DNA of 45,366 nucleotides from positions 1 through 45,366 of IMG/VR virus record IMGVR_UViG_3300033144_006498. One strand, 5' to 3'. Position 1 is the first letter of the stretch, and each line of letters starts with the position of its first letter. Position numbers and translations under genes: made by a program. The stretch comes from a virus. Under the pieces are notes generated by a model. The model was not told the origin of the DNA, made no database searches, and saw only the letters and a list, made by a program, of their open reading frames with translations. This document shows positions 1 through 7,508 of this stretch, one piece after another.

Positions 1-485
1 AAAATAATGCCCCATCAGGTGGTGGTGGTTTAGATTACATGAGTATGGCTGGGGCTGGTTTAGATGGCTTACAAAATATGACCGATTCTGCTGGACCTCA
101 AGCTCCTCAGATGTCACCCGAAGGTATGCCAATGCAAGCTCCCGAAATGGGAACTTCAGGAAAAATAGGTGGAGGATTAGATGCTGCAGGTAATGTAGCT
201 ATGGCCTCGGGAAATCCTTACGCTATGGCCGCTGGAGGCGCAGCTAAACTTGCAGGTATGGGACTTTCTTTATATGATAAAAATAATCAAAGAAAAGAAG
301 CCAAAAAGAATTTCAGAAAAATGATGGATGAATATGAACGTCGACAAGCTGTAGAACGAGAAGACCGAGCTATGGAGAAGCGTAGACTTGAGAGAAAAGA
401 AGGTTACTTTGGAGCTGACTATGCTAGAAATTTAGGTACTGAGTTGGCTGGGCAATATCAAGGCTATAGACAAGGAGGCCAATAA
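1..485 (+). CDS. C-terminal part of a virion-associated protein split by the window ends
   Basis: The reading frame is open from base 1 (first full codon at 3) to the TAA ending at 485. The internal ATG at 39 is probably not the real start, because residues before it (NNAPSGGGGLDY) continue the same low-complexity Gly/Pro/Met-rich composition. Joined to the open frame 43794-45366 it makes a 685-aa protein. This end has a Gly/Ala/Met-rich stretch resembling a hydrophobic segment (about residues 50-75 after the ATG), then a charged Arg/Glu-rich helix. It is followed after 2 bases by the next gene, whose ribosome site GGAGG lies in its last codons. The position before two more internal-type proteins suggests an ejected or internal virion protein. 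Function is inferred from context only. Confidence 0.7.
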   Translation, partial: NNAPSGGGGLDYMSMAGAGLDGLQNMTDSAGPQAPQMSPEGMPMQAPEMGTSGKIGGGLDAAGNVAMASGNPYAMAAGGAAKLAGMGLSLYDKNNQRKEAKKNFRKMMDEYERRQAVEREDRAMEKRRLERKEGYFGADYARNLGTELAGQYQGYRQGGQ

Positions 486-487
486 CA

Positions 488-1528
488 ATGGCACAACAAA
501 TGGCTTTCCCTGAGGGAATGGAAATAAGGCGAGGCCCTAGCATGGGTGAAATGCCTGTAATGCCTGTACAACAAGGTATGGCTGGGGATTTAGCACAAGT
601 TGCTGGACAAGTTGGGGGAGAAATTTCCAACTATGTAGAGCAAGAACAAACCAGGGAAGCACAAATCGCTAAAATGGTTGAGAAACGTAAATTAGCTATG
701 GAAATCCAAGCAGCTAAAGATGAAATGCATCGAACAGATGCGGAGTTTAAAAAAGCTCAAGCGGAGGAGGCGACCCGACAATTTGAAGCCAGAGAAAAAG
801 GTCGTGATAGAGACGCTAAACGTAAAGAATTAGCCGATGCTGCTGATGTTAAACATAAAGATGAAGGTCGAGCTTTACAAAAAGATAGAGATAAATCTCT
901 TGCCGAACATCGCAAAAATTTATTAGCTCAGAAAAAAGCTGGGGGTAGCTCAAGGGGCCCAAGACTGAGTACTAAAGGCTATGGTGGAAATACCAGGCGT
1001 GTACTTGAAAACATAGAAAATGGGATTATAGATGAATATGAGGCCTCAGAACAGAATACTGCCAGAATAAGTAAGTTAAAAGAAAAGCTGGACACTATCC
1101 GAACTGAGGAATCTGAATTTGGGGAGGGTACGGAAGGTAAGGTAACTGAAAAAGGTGGAACCTGGAGTAATTGGTTTGAAGATACAGAATCCGATACAGA
1201 CAGAGGGTTACTTGACCAAGAGAATAGAAGTAACTCCAATAAAAAAATGATGCAACGAATTGAAAAGGAACTTGAAGATAGAGAGCAATTGGATAGCATG
1301 ATTGGGGATGTTGACAATATTGACTTAGATGGGGGGTCTAACCAACCAGCATATAATCCCGGAACCTCCACTCAAGCAACCTCCTCAGGACAACCAGCCC
1401 CTCAAGGATTCCAAGGCCAAGTTTTTGGTACCCGGGGTCAGTTGAAAGCTGCAGTTGAAAGTGGGCAAATACCTCGTGGAACAGCTGTCTGGGTTGAAGA
1501 GGATGGCAAACAACTAACGTATAGATAG
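488..1528 (+). CDS. Coiled-coil hypothetical virion protein
   Basis: This 346-aa protein has a well-spaced ribosome site (AAGGAGGCC, 7-8 nt before the ATG). Residues about 45-150 are an unbroken highly charged Lys/Glu/Arg/Ala-rich region typical of a long coiled coil. A Gly/Ser/Asp-rich linker follows. The last 40 residues (GTRGQLKAAVESGQIP) form a small compact end domain. No family is recognised. It lies between two other large proteins of the late operon and just before the lysozyme-bearing protein, so an internal or ejected virion role is the best inference. It could also be a chaperone for those proteins. Confidence 0.75.
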   Translation: MAQQMAFPEGMEIRRGPSMGEMPVMPVQQGMAGDLAQVAGQVGGEISNYVEQEQTREAQIAKMVEKRKLAMEIQAAKDEMHRTDAEFKKAQAEEATRQFEAREKGRDRDAKRKELADAADVKHKDEGRALQKDRDKSLAEHRKNLLAQKKAGGSSRGPRLSTKGYGGNTRRVLENIENGIIDEYEASEQNTARISKLKEKLDTIRTEESEFGEGTEGKVTEKGGTWSNWFEDTESDTDRGLLDQENRSNSNKKMMQRIEKELEDREQLDSMIGDVDNIDLDGGSNQPAYNPGTSTQATSSGQPAPQGFQGQVFGTRGQLKAAVESGQIPRGTAVWVEEDGKQLTYR

Positions 1529-1533
1529 GAATT

Positions 1534-4500
1534 ATGGCTAGAAGAAAATCCTCAATAAACCCACAAGAAGTTTTCAACTATTTGACAGCCAAGAAAGGTG
1601 TGTCCGAATTTCATGCGAAAGGGATGATTGCCAACATTAAGAATGAGTCAGCCTTTAGGCCAGGTGCCATAGGTGACCAAGGAACATCAGGTGGATTCTT
1701 TCAACATCATAATGAAAGATTTTCAGCCCTTAAGAGATTTGCTCCAGATTGGAAAACTAACTGGAAAGGTCAAGTTGATTATGCCCTTACAGAACCTGAT
1801 ACACAAAGATATTTAAAAAAGAAATTTAGGACTCCCAGGCAAGCCAGTATGTGGTTTACCGAAAAATGGGAACGACCAGCCGATGCTAAGAATAAAGCTA
1901 GGCAAAGAGCCAAAGATGTAAATCTTGCTGGCTATGATTTTGGGGATTATGATTCGTTAGGCTTCGACGTGGTTGATGCTGGGTCTCAGCCCTTGTCAAC
2001 TACACCCCCTCCACAACCTATGGCAGATATAGCACCTACAACCTCCCCGGCAGGTGACTCCTTTTACGAGGATTTAGGATTTGTGGAGGAATCAGCTTCA
2101 CCCTCAACTGATGATTCTTTTTATGCAGACTTAGGGTTTGCTGAAGAACCTACAGCGGCACCTATAAACCCAATAGTGGCTCAAGTAGAGCAACTCGTAC
2201 CAGAAATGCCAATAGAACCTGTAGCACCTGAAGGTATAGACCTAGGTGACACAGCAAATATGTATGCTCAAGCGACTGCCCCAGCAGCCATACAACCAGA
2301 TGAATTTGTTGAGCCCAATGTTCAGCAAGTCTCCAAGTATGAACAGTTAGGGAGTGAATTTGATGAATATCGTGAAACAATGCCTGAAAGTGTTATGCCT
2401 CCAGGTAGGTATGGCAATATGTTGGCTCAGCAAGAATTGGCAGAAAATCCCGTGGAGTTTACTCCTGAGCCAGTCCCCACGCCTGAAGACTTTGCAGTTA
2501 ATCCTAGCAAAGCTTATTACACAGGGGCTCCAATCATTGCGGAAAACCGACAACGTGAACGGCAAGCAAAGGGTGAAAGGACGATTCTGGGGAAGACGGT
2601 AGGTGATGCCCTTTCCACCACAGATACTTTTTGGCAAAAAGGTTTATCAGCTTTAGGTGTAAATCTAGGTAAAGATACTCCAACTTTTGCAGCCAAATTA
2701 GGTAAATCCGTAGAGGATGCTAGGCAACAAACATTAGCCACAGCTAGAAATGAAAATCCAGATGCCATAGAACAAATCAAAACAGTTTATGAAGCATTTA
2801 AAAATAACCCTAATGAAACTATTAAGGAGTTAGGGTCTGAGATAGTAGATCATCTACCCTCAATGTTGGTTACCCGAAAAATTAGTATGGGTGCCTTAAA
2901 GAGATTAGGCAAATTAACTAAAATGGGAGCTAAACCAACTCCAGCTAGAAAATTATTAACCAAAGAAAAATTTGGGTCTAGGCTCAAAAAAGAAGCTTTA
3001 GCTGACATGCCTAGTGATGTTTTAGCTGGTGCAGCTCTCAAAGAATCTGAGGGTGGTAGATATGGGCTAAGTGATGCTCTTACAGATGCTGCCACAGGTG
3101 CAGTTATGGCTTTACCTATTGCAGGCGCAGGCCACTTATCTGGATTAAAAGTCAAAAAAATTAAGAATCTAGAGCATTTAAAAGGTTTCAAGAAATTATC
3201 CAAAGAACAATTTGATAAAATTGAGAATCTAGTTGTAACTAAAGACATGGAGAAGAATCCTAAAGTATTGGAGATGATTCCCCAATTTTTAGATATGGCT
3301 GACTCTCCAAATATTCAGAAAAAAATTATAGGTTTTGATGATTCTAATCCCACAAAATATTGGGATAAGCAAGAACTCAAAAAAGCTGGCTATGGAGATA
3401 GAGAACCTGGGTGGTTCACATCTGCAGGTAAAACCGATAAGGGTGGAATCACTTTATTTAAAAAAGCTGATGCCTCTACCGTTATGGAAGAGATTACTCA
3501 TCACCTCCAAGATGTAGCTAAAAAGGATTTCCCAGAAATTCAGAAACAAATTAAAACCTGGGAAAATTCTGTAAGAAAATTAGCGAGAGATGAGGGACGA
3601 AAAATTCCTGATGGTGATGAATTATTTGCCAAAGTCTTTTCCGCAAAAATGGGACATGGAGATAAATTCCCTGAGAATATTACAACCATACCAATACCTG
3701 AGAAATTGGTCACATCTTTTGGAGACCTCCTAAAAAAGGAAGCTCCAGAAGTTACTGAAATTAAGGCACCGAAAAGAAAGAAAGAATCCAAGTGGTTACT
3801 GGATGAGGATGAAGTAGAAGTACCAGTTACTCCTTTGAAAAAAGAAGTAAAGAGTGTATCTTCTAAACCTGAAGTGCCCCCAGAAGTGAAGGCCAAAGTC
3901 GTTGTCCCTGAAAAGAGAAAACCAGACTTAGTAACTTCTGAGAGCCAACCTAAACCTGTTATCAAAAAGAAACCTGCACCTAAATCAATTCTGGAAGAAA
4001 TTGGAGAAACCTACAAATATGAAAATTTGGATAAGGCGTTCCCTGATGGGCCTACCAAAAAGCAAATTATCAAATACTTGTTTGAAAAAGAAGGTATTAG
4101 AGTCCCTCGGGAAGAGGCCAGCATCATTAGAAGGCAGTTAGAAGCTGGAAGAAAAACTGAAGCTAATATAACTAAAAAAGCTACTCAGGATAAATTTGAA
4201 GAGAAAGGCATCAAAGGGGAAGAGGCTGAAGTTTTAGAAAAATTCAGATTAGATGAGGATGATATTCCTGACGATGCTGTTAGGTATCAACTAAAACCTG
4301 ATGATGATGCCCCTATAGATTTACCTCCTGAGTACATCAGGCATGGAAAGAAAAAAAGAACTATTAAAGATGTCAAGGAAAAAATTGGCTCCAATGTTGG
4401 GAAACTCAGACAATTAGCTGAAGATACAGCAGTTCCTCTATCCACTAAAATAGGGAAACGGTCTAAAAAAGTAGCTCTCAGAGTTGCCAAATATGATTGG

Positions 4501-6246
4501 GATACTAAGGAAGTTTCTAAAGGATATCTTGAGCCGATGATATCTACACTTGAAAAAATGGAAAAAATGCCAAAAATCGATAGCCGTCGATTGGATTTAG
4601 CCCTCCAAAATGGGAATGTTAAAATTCGAGATGCCTACTTAAAACGATATGGCTTGGGAGATGACTTCAAAAAAACTATAGCCGCCAAAGATAGAATCAA
4701 AGCCGATGCTGAAGAGATGGGTATTGAGATTGGGAATGTTGATAACCATTGGCCTAGGCAGGTAGATGATGTTGATGGATTGTTGAAACATTTAAATAAC
4801 AATAACCCTCAATCCTTCCTACTAAGGGCCCTCAAACAAAAAAAGAAAGATTTAGGTAGAGAATTAAGTTTAGAAGAGCGGGAGATTGTAGCTAATCAAT
4901 ATCTTCAAGGAATTAAACCTAAGGGCTTATCCAAACCTGGGAATATAAAAGAAAGAAAAATTGAAACTTTGACCCCTGAAATGGCTAAATATTATAAATC
5001 TTCTGTGGAATCCATGACAAATTATGTGGATACCATGACACGTTATATGGCTCAAAGAAAGTTTTTCGGTAAAAATTCGATTAAAGATGCCGATGGCGTT
5101 AAAGTTGATGTTGAATCCAGCATAGGGGCCCTAATAGCCGACGAAGCTACCTCGGGTAGACTCAAAGCTGGGGATGAGGTAGAGCTAACTAAGGCTCTCC
5201 AAGCGTACTTTAATCCCAGTAATATGAATAAAACTTTCGCTAAGTTTAAAACTTTGGGCTATCTATCAACATTGGGCTCAGTTTTCAACACTGTTACTCA
5301 GTTTACAGATTTGCCGTACTCTATTAGAAAAAATGGCATTAAGAGTTTTTTACAAACAGCCTTCGCTAAAAAGAAATTCAAACTTGAAGATATTAATGTA
5401 GAACACATTGCTGAGGAGTTGTCAGGCTCAGATAAGCTCTCAAAAATTACCAATAAGGTATTTAAGATAAATATGTTTAAAATGGTGGATAGGTGGAGTA
5501 AGGAAACTTTCACGGGTTCCGCTATGAAGACAGCTCAGAGGCAAGCTAAAGCAAATGACCCAAAACTTAATAACAAATTAGAATTTATGTTTGAGGGTAG
5601 AGCTGGCCAAGTTAAACAAGATATTTTAGATGGTACACTTAACAAGGATACTAAATTCTTCGCTTTTCAGGAATTAGCTGGAGTTCAACCTATTTCCCTA
5701 CTGGAAGTACCTCAACAGTATTTGAAGTCTGGTAATTTGAGAATAATGTACATGCTTAAAACTTTTGCTATCAAGCAGTTTGATGTCCTAAGACAGGACT
5801 TGATTGTGAATGTGATGGATGAATACCAGGCTGGGAATAAACTCCAGGCTGCTAAAAATTTTACTAAACTCTCAGGGTTTGTAGGCTCTTTAGTTGCTGC
5901 AGGTATGACCAAAGATGTTGTAACCGATTGGATGTCTGGCAAGGAAATTGATATGGATGATGCTGTTTTAGATAATGTTCTAAAATTATTATTCGTAAGT
6001 AAGTATGCTGCTAGAACTTTCAGGGAAGATGGGATTGCGGCAGGTGTCGCTGGCTTAACCTTTCCACCATTCAAAACCATGGAAGCTGGAATTAAAGACT
6101 TATATAAAGTCTCTGAAGGTAAATTCACACCTAAGGATGCTCAAGTTATTGAGTCTATCCCCGTAGTTGGTGAAATATTCAGTAGACATATAGGCCGAAA
6201 AGCTGAGAAAAGAAAAGCTAAAAGAAGGAAGAAATTAGGGCTATAG
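1534..6246 (+). CDS. Large internal virion protein with N-terminal phage lysozyme domain
   Basis: This 1570-aa protein is the largest in the genome. Residues about 10-130 resemble the tail-associated phage lysozyme family (Phage_lysozyme2): GMIANIKNESAFRPGAIGDQG, with E38 as the likely catalytic Glu, then SGGFFQHHNER. A near-perfect internal repeat (SFYEDLGFVEE / SFYADLGFAEE, residues 176-204) sits in a Pro-rich linker. Residue 651 onward carries EEITHHLQD, reminiscent of but not matching an HExxH metallopeptidase site. Residues about 980-1250 look like the large polyvalent-protein-associated regions of phage ejection proteins (NHWPRQVDD near 1071). The C terminus ends in a basic tail. The likely role is an injected virion protein that locally opens peptidoglycan during DNA entry. 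It is the last gene before the terminator. Confidence 0.82.
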   Translation: MARRKSSINPQEVFNYLTAKKGVSEFHAKGMIANIKNESAFRPGAIGDQGTSGGFFQHHNERFSALKRFAPDWKTNWKGQVDYALTEPDTQRYLKKKFRTPRQASMWFTEKWERPADAKNKARQRAKDVNLAGYDFGDYDSLGFDVVDAGSQPLSTTPPPQPMADIAPTTSPAGDSFYEDLGFVEESASPSTDDSFYADLGFAEEPTAAPINPIVAQVEQLVPEMPIEPVAPEGIDLGDTANMYAQATAPAAIQPDEFVEPNVQQVSKYEQLGSEFDEYRETMPESVMPPGRYGNMLAQQELAENPVEFTPEPVPTPEDFAVNPSKAYYTGAPIIAENRQRERQAKGERTILGKTVGDALSTTDTFWQKGLSALGVNLGKDTPTFAAKLGKSVEDARQQTLATARNENPDAIEQIKTVYEAFKNNPNETIKELGSEIVDHLPSMLVTRKISMGALKRLGKLTKMGAKPTPARKLLTKEKFGSRLKKEALADMPSDVLAGAALKESEGGRYGLSDALTDAATGAVMALPIAGAGHLSGLKVKKIKNLEHLKGFKKLSKEQFDKIENLVVTKDMEKNPKVLEMIPQFLDMADSPNIQKKIIGFDDSNPTKYWDKQELKKAGYGDREPGWFTSAGKTDKGGITLFKKADASTVMEEITHHLQDVAKKDFPEIQKQIKTWENSVRKLARDEGRKIPDGDELFAKVFSAKMGHGDKFPENITTIPIPEKLVTSFGDLLKKEAPEVTEIKAPKRKKESKWLLDEDEVEVPVTPLKKEVKSVSSKPEVPPEVKAKVVVPEKRKPDLVTSESQPKPVIKKKPAPKSILEEIGETYKYENLDKAFPDGPTKKQIIKYLFEKEGIRVPREEASIIRRQLEAGRKTEANITKKATQDKFEEKGIKGEEAEVLEKFRLDEDDIPDDAVRYQLKPDDDAPIDLPPEYIRHGKKKRTIKDVKEKIGSNVGKLRQLAEDTAVPLSTKIGKRSKKVALRVAKYDWDTKEVSKGYLEPMISTLEKMEKMPKIDSRRLDLALQNGNVKIRDAYLKRYGLGDDFKKTIAAKDRIKADAEEMGIEIGNVDNHWPRQVDDVDGLLKHLNNNNPQSFLLRALKQKKKDLGRELSLEEREIVANQYLQGIKPKGLSKPGNIKERKIETLTPEMAKYYKSSVESMTNYVDTMTRYMAQRKFFGKNSIKDADGVKVDVESSIGALIADEATSGRLKAGDEVELTKALQAYFNPSNMNKTFAKFKTLGYLSTLGSVFNTVTQFTDLPYSIRKNGIKSFLQTAFAKKKFKLEDINVEHIAEELSGSDKLSKITNKVFKINMFKMVDRWSKETFTGSAMKTAQRQAKANDPKLNNKLEFMFEGRAGQVKQDILDGTLNKDTKFFAFQELAGVQPISLLEVPQQYLKSGNLRIMYMLKTFAIKQFDVLRQDLIVNVMDEYQAGNKLQAAKNFTKLSGFVGSLVAAGMTKDVVTDWMSGKEIDMDDAVLDNVLKLLFVSKYAARTFREDGIAAGVAGLTFPPFKTMEAGIKDLYKVSEGKFTPKDAQVIESIPVVGEIFSRHIGRKAEKRKAKRRKKLGL

Positions 6247-6308
6247 CACTGGGAATTTCATGGGGTAGGATAGTCGCTTCTCTGAACCCATGCCCAGTGT
6301 TTATTTAC
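6247..6308 (+). terminator. Two-part hairpin terminator after the late operon
   Basis: CACTGGG (6247-6253) pairs with CCCAGTG (6293-6299), and CATGGG (6259-6264) pairs with CCCATG (6287-6292). The two stems are coaxial, with a 5-nt bulge on the left side, and TTTATTTA follows. It lies exactly between the converging late (+) and early (-) blocks. The T-run only suits the + strand, and it overlaps the stop codon of the opposing gene at 6301. Confidence 0.7.
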
Positions 6309-6699
6309 TATAGTGACTTTTTCCACAAGCTATAACTGACCAATACTCTAGATTAGATTTATAGTTGGAAACTCCACAAGCCCTAAGACAATCTCTATAA
6401 ATTTTATCAGCTGTCCGTCTAGAAATACCTAGAGCACTGCCATAGACGTAGAGCCAATCATGGAATAAACTACATTTTAGGTGTAGTACATTCTTACCGG
6501 AACCAACTCTAAGAGCTGCTAATTTGGGGATAGATGCCCCATTCCACTCAAACCTACGGTCTATGGTTATAAACCCTTTAGGCAACAGTGAATGGTGGAA
6601 CTGTATGGTGTCCTGTATGCTGAAAGGTTTGTTTTGTTGACTGATTTTTATATTAAAATCAGTGAACATTAAATTATAACAATCTACCTGGACTACCAT
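6301..6699 (-). CDS. DUF1353-family protein
   Basis: About 132 aa. The pattern matches DUF1353: a Gly-Phe-Ile-Thr-x-Asp-like strand (KGFITIDRRFEWNGASIP), then SLFHDWLYVYG and SRRTADKIYRDCLRACGV, with a conserved His-Asp pair and a C-terminal aromatic/Gly end. DUF1353 is common in tailed phages; its function is unknown to me and peptidase-like roles are only conjecture. The start chosen is the ATG at 6699, which overlaps the upstream stop as TAATG and follows GGTGAG. An ATG four codons upstream (6711) is possible. It is the last gene of the leftward operon and runs into the terminator region. Confidence 0.72.
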   Translation of the reverse strand: MVVQVDCYNLMFTDFNIKISQQNKPFSIQDTIQFHHSLLPKGFITIDRRFEWNGASIPKLAALRVGSGKNVLHLKCSLFHDWLYVYGSALGISRRTADKIYRDCLRACGVSNYKSNLEYWSVIACGKSHYSK

Positions 6700-6887
6700 T
6701 ATCTCACCCATAATTTATCTACAAGTTTTTTAACTTTTTTATCCTTCACATACTTCATTGCGTGGACTACAACGCACATAGATATGAAATCTGATTTACT
6801 TCGCTTGAAATTCTTAGCCCTCATCACTTCGGGTATCAAAGCAATGAGGTCCTCATCCAGGCTAAAGGTTGCTGCTTTTTTAGCCAT
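6699..6887 (-). CDS. Small ribbon-helix-helix-like protein
   Basis: 62 aa. A short beta-like N terminus (ATFSLDEDLIALIP) is followed by two helices with KRSKSDFIS in between, which is the usual layout of Arc/CopG-type ribbon-helix-helix DNA-binding proteins. The rest is Lys-rich. The ribosome site GGAGA precedes the ATG by a few bases, and the stop overlaps the next start as TAATG, so the two are translationally coupled. DNA binding is inferred from the pattern, not shown. Confidence 0.6.
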   Translation of the reverse strand: MAKKAATFSLDEDLIALIPEVMRAKNFKRSKSDFISMCVVVHAMKYVKDKKVKKLVDKLWVR

Positions 6888-6896
6888 AGATATCTC

Positions 6897-7034
6897 CTAT
6901 TTGCCTACCATTGTGATTTTGCCTTTTTTCTTGAATCCAGCAGGAGCTTTCTTTTTTCCTGTGATTCTGACATTTTGGGCTTGTTTGTCTTTCATTGCTG
7001 TTTTACTGTATGTGCTTTTTTTCTTACTAGCCAT
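6897..7034 (-). CDS. Very basic 45-aa microprotein
   Basis: The ATG at 7034 has an excellent ribosome site (AAAGGAGGCC) and the frame closes at TAG 6897-6899. The product starts MASKKKSTYSKTAMKDK and is about one-third Lys/Arg with a Gly/Pro centre and no acidic patch. It would bind nucleic acid non-specifically or pack in a virion, but no family is recognised. It is the first gene of a coupled run of three (45 aa, RHH-like, DUF1353). Confidence 0.6.
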   Translation of the reverse strand: MASKKKSTYSKTAMKDKQAQNVRITGKKKAPAGFKKKGKITMVGK

Positions 7035-7080
7035 GATTGGCCTCCTTTTATTGATGAATACTTAATATACTATTATTTAC

Positions 7081-7173
7081 CTAGTCTTGTTGCCACCATT
7101 TCATACCCCCTTGAAGGTAGATTCTGAATTTACTGAGCCAGGTGTCAATTTTTCTATCTATCCAATTTTTCAT
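7081..7173 (-). CDS. Putative 30-aa microprotein
   Basis: The ATG at 7173 lies 9 nt after AAGGA, and the frame ends at TAG 7081-7083. The product is amphipathic and aromatic-rich (MKNWIDRKIDTWLSKFRIY), ending WWQQD, so it could form one amphipathic helix at a membrane. It starts 4 nt downstream of the stop of the 26-codon ORF before it. Its reality rests on the ribosome site and tight spacing only. Confidence 0.35.
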   Translation of the reverse strand: MKNWIDRKIDTWLSKFRIYLQGGMKWWQQD

Positions 7174-7177
7174 AATC

Positions 7178-7258
7178 TTAAATCCTTGAGCCACTGATGG
7201 AAGTGCAGACTCGCTCACTACCCTTAGGAACGATTAGCAAGGCGTTAATAGCCCCCAT
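7178..7258 (-). CDS. Putative 26-aa microprotein
   Basis: The ATG at 7258 is preceded by AAGGTAA at workable distance. The frame ends at TAA 7178-7180, just before the next tiny ORF's ATG. The product (MGAINALLIVPKGSERVCT...) has a short hydrophobic start. It may be a leader peptide rather than a stable protein. Confidence 0.25.
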   Translation of the reverse strand: MGAINALLIVPKGSERVCTSISGSRI

Positions 7259-7302
7259 AATGCTTACCTTAGAATTCCGTTAAATTTTAGGCCACGGGGG
7301 AG

Positions 7303-7419
7303 TTAAACCCCTTCAAGATGGTGACCGCACCTTATAGATGACTCGTTAAGGGGTTCCATTGGTTCTGACACCGCACCCGTAATTATAGTCTTGTCAGAGT
7401 GACTACATTTTCTCATCAT
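7303..7419 (-). CDS. Putative 38-aa Cys/His microprotein
   Basis: Two consecutive ATGs (7419 and 7416) follow AAGGA at good spacing, directly downstream of the tRNA-like element. The product contains CSHSDK and CGHH separated by about 26 residues, so a small metal-binding fold is conceivable but unproven. It is the first of three tiny ORFs in the 350 nt between the tRNA-like element and the basic microprotein gene. Confidence 0.35.
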   Translation of the reverse strand: MMRKCSHSDKTIITGAVSEPMEPLNESSIRCGHHLEGV

Positions 7420-7434
7420 CTAATTCCTTTTATA

Positions 7435-7505
7435 TAACTAGTGTGGGACTCGAACCCACATTATGACTTAGTTAAAAGCCTCCGTAGCCATTCCGACACC
7501 TAGTT
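7435..7505 (-). tRNA. Degenerate tRNA-like gene, isotype uncertain
   Basis: The 71-nt element has an acceptor AACTAG paired with CTAGTT (7th pair mismatched), a D loop GAATGGCTA on a weak 3-bp stem, and a perfect T arm GTGGG-TTCGAGT-CCCAC. The anticodon arm pairs best as GGCTT/AAGTC, which leaves a 6-nt loop TTAACT instead of 7, so the anticodon cannot be read safely (UAA Leu or UUU Lys are possible). The D-loop type resembles Leu/Ser tRNAs, but the variable region is only 5 nt. No CCA is encoded. It may be functional but aberrant, decayed, or a processing site between the helicase gene and the tiny ORFs. Confidence 0.6.
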
Positions 7506-7508
7506 ACT

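Noticed and set aside
3484-3510. EEITHHLQD read as a zinc metallopeptidase HExxH site
   Set aside because: The order of residues does not match HExxH and no third ligand is evident.
6784-7065. 93-codon + strand frame with hydrophobic product
   Set aside because: It is antisense to two better genes with strong ribosome sites and has none itself.
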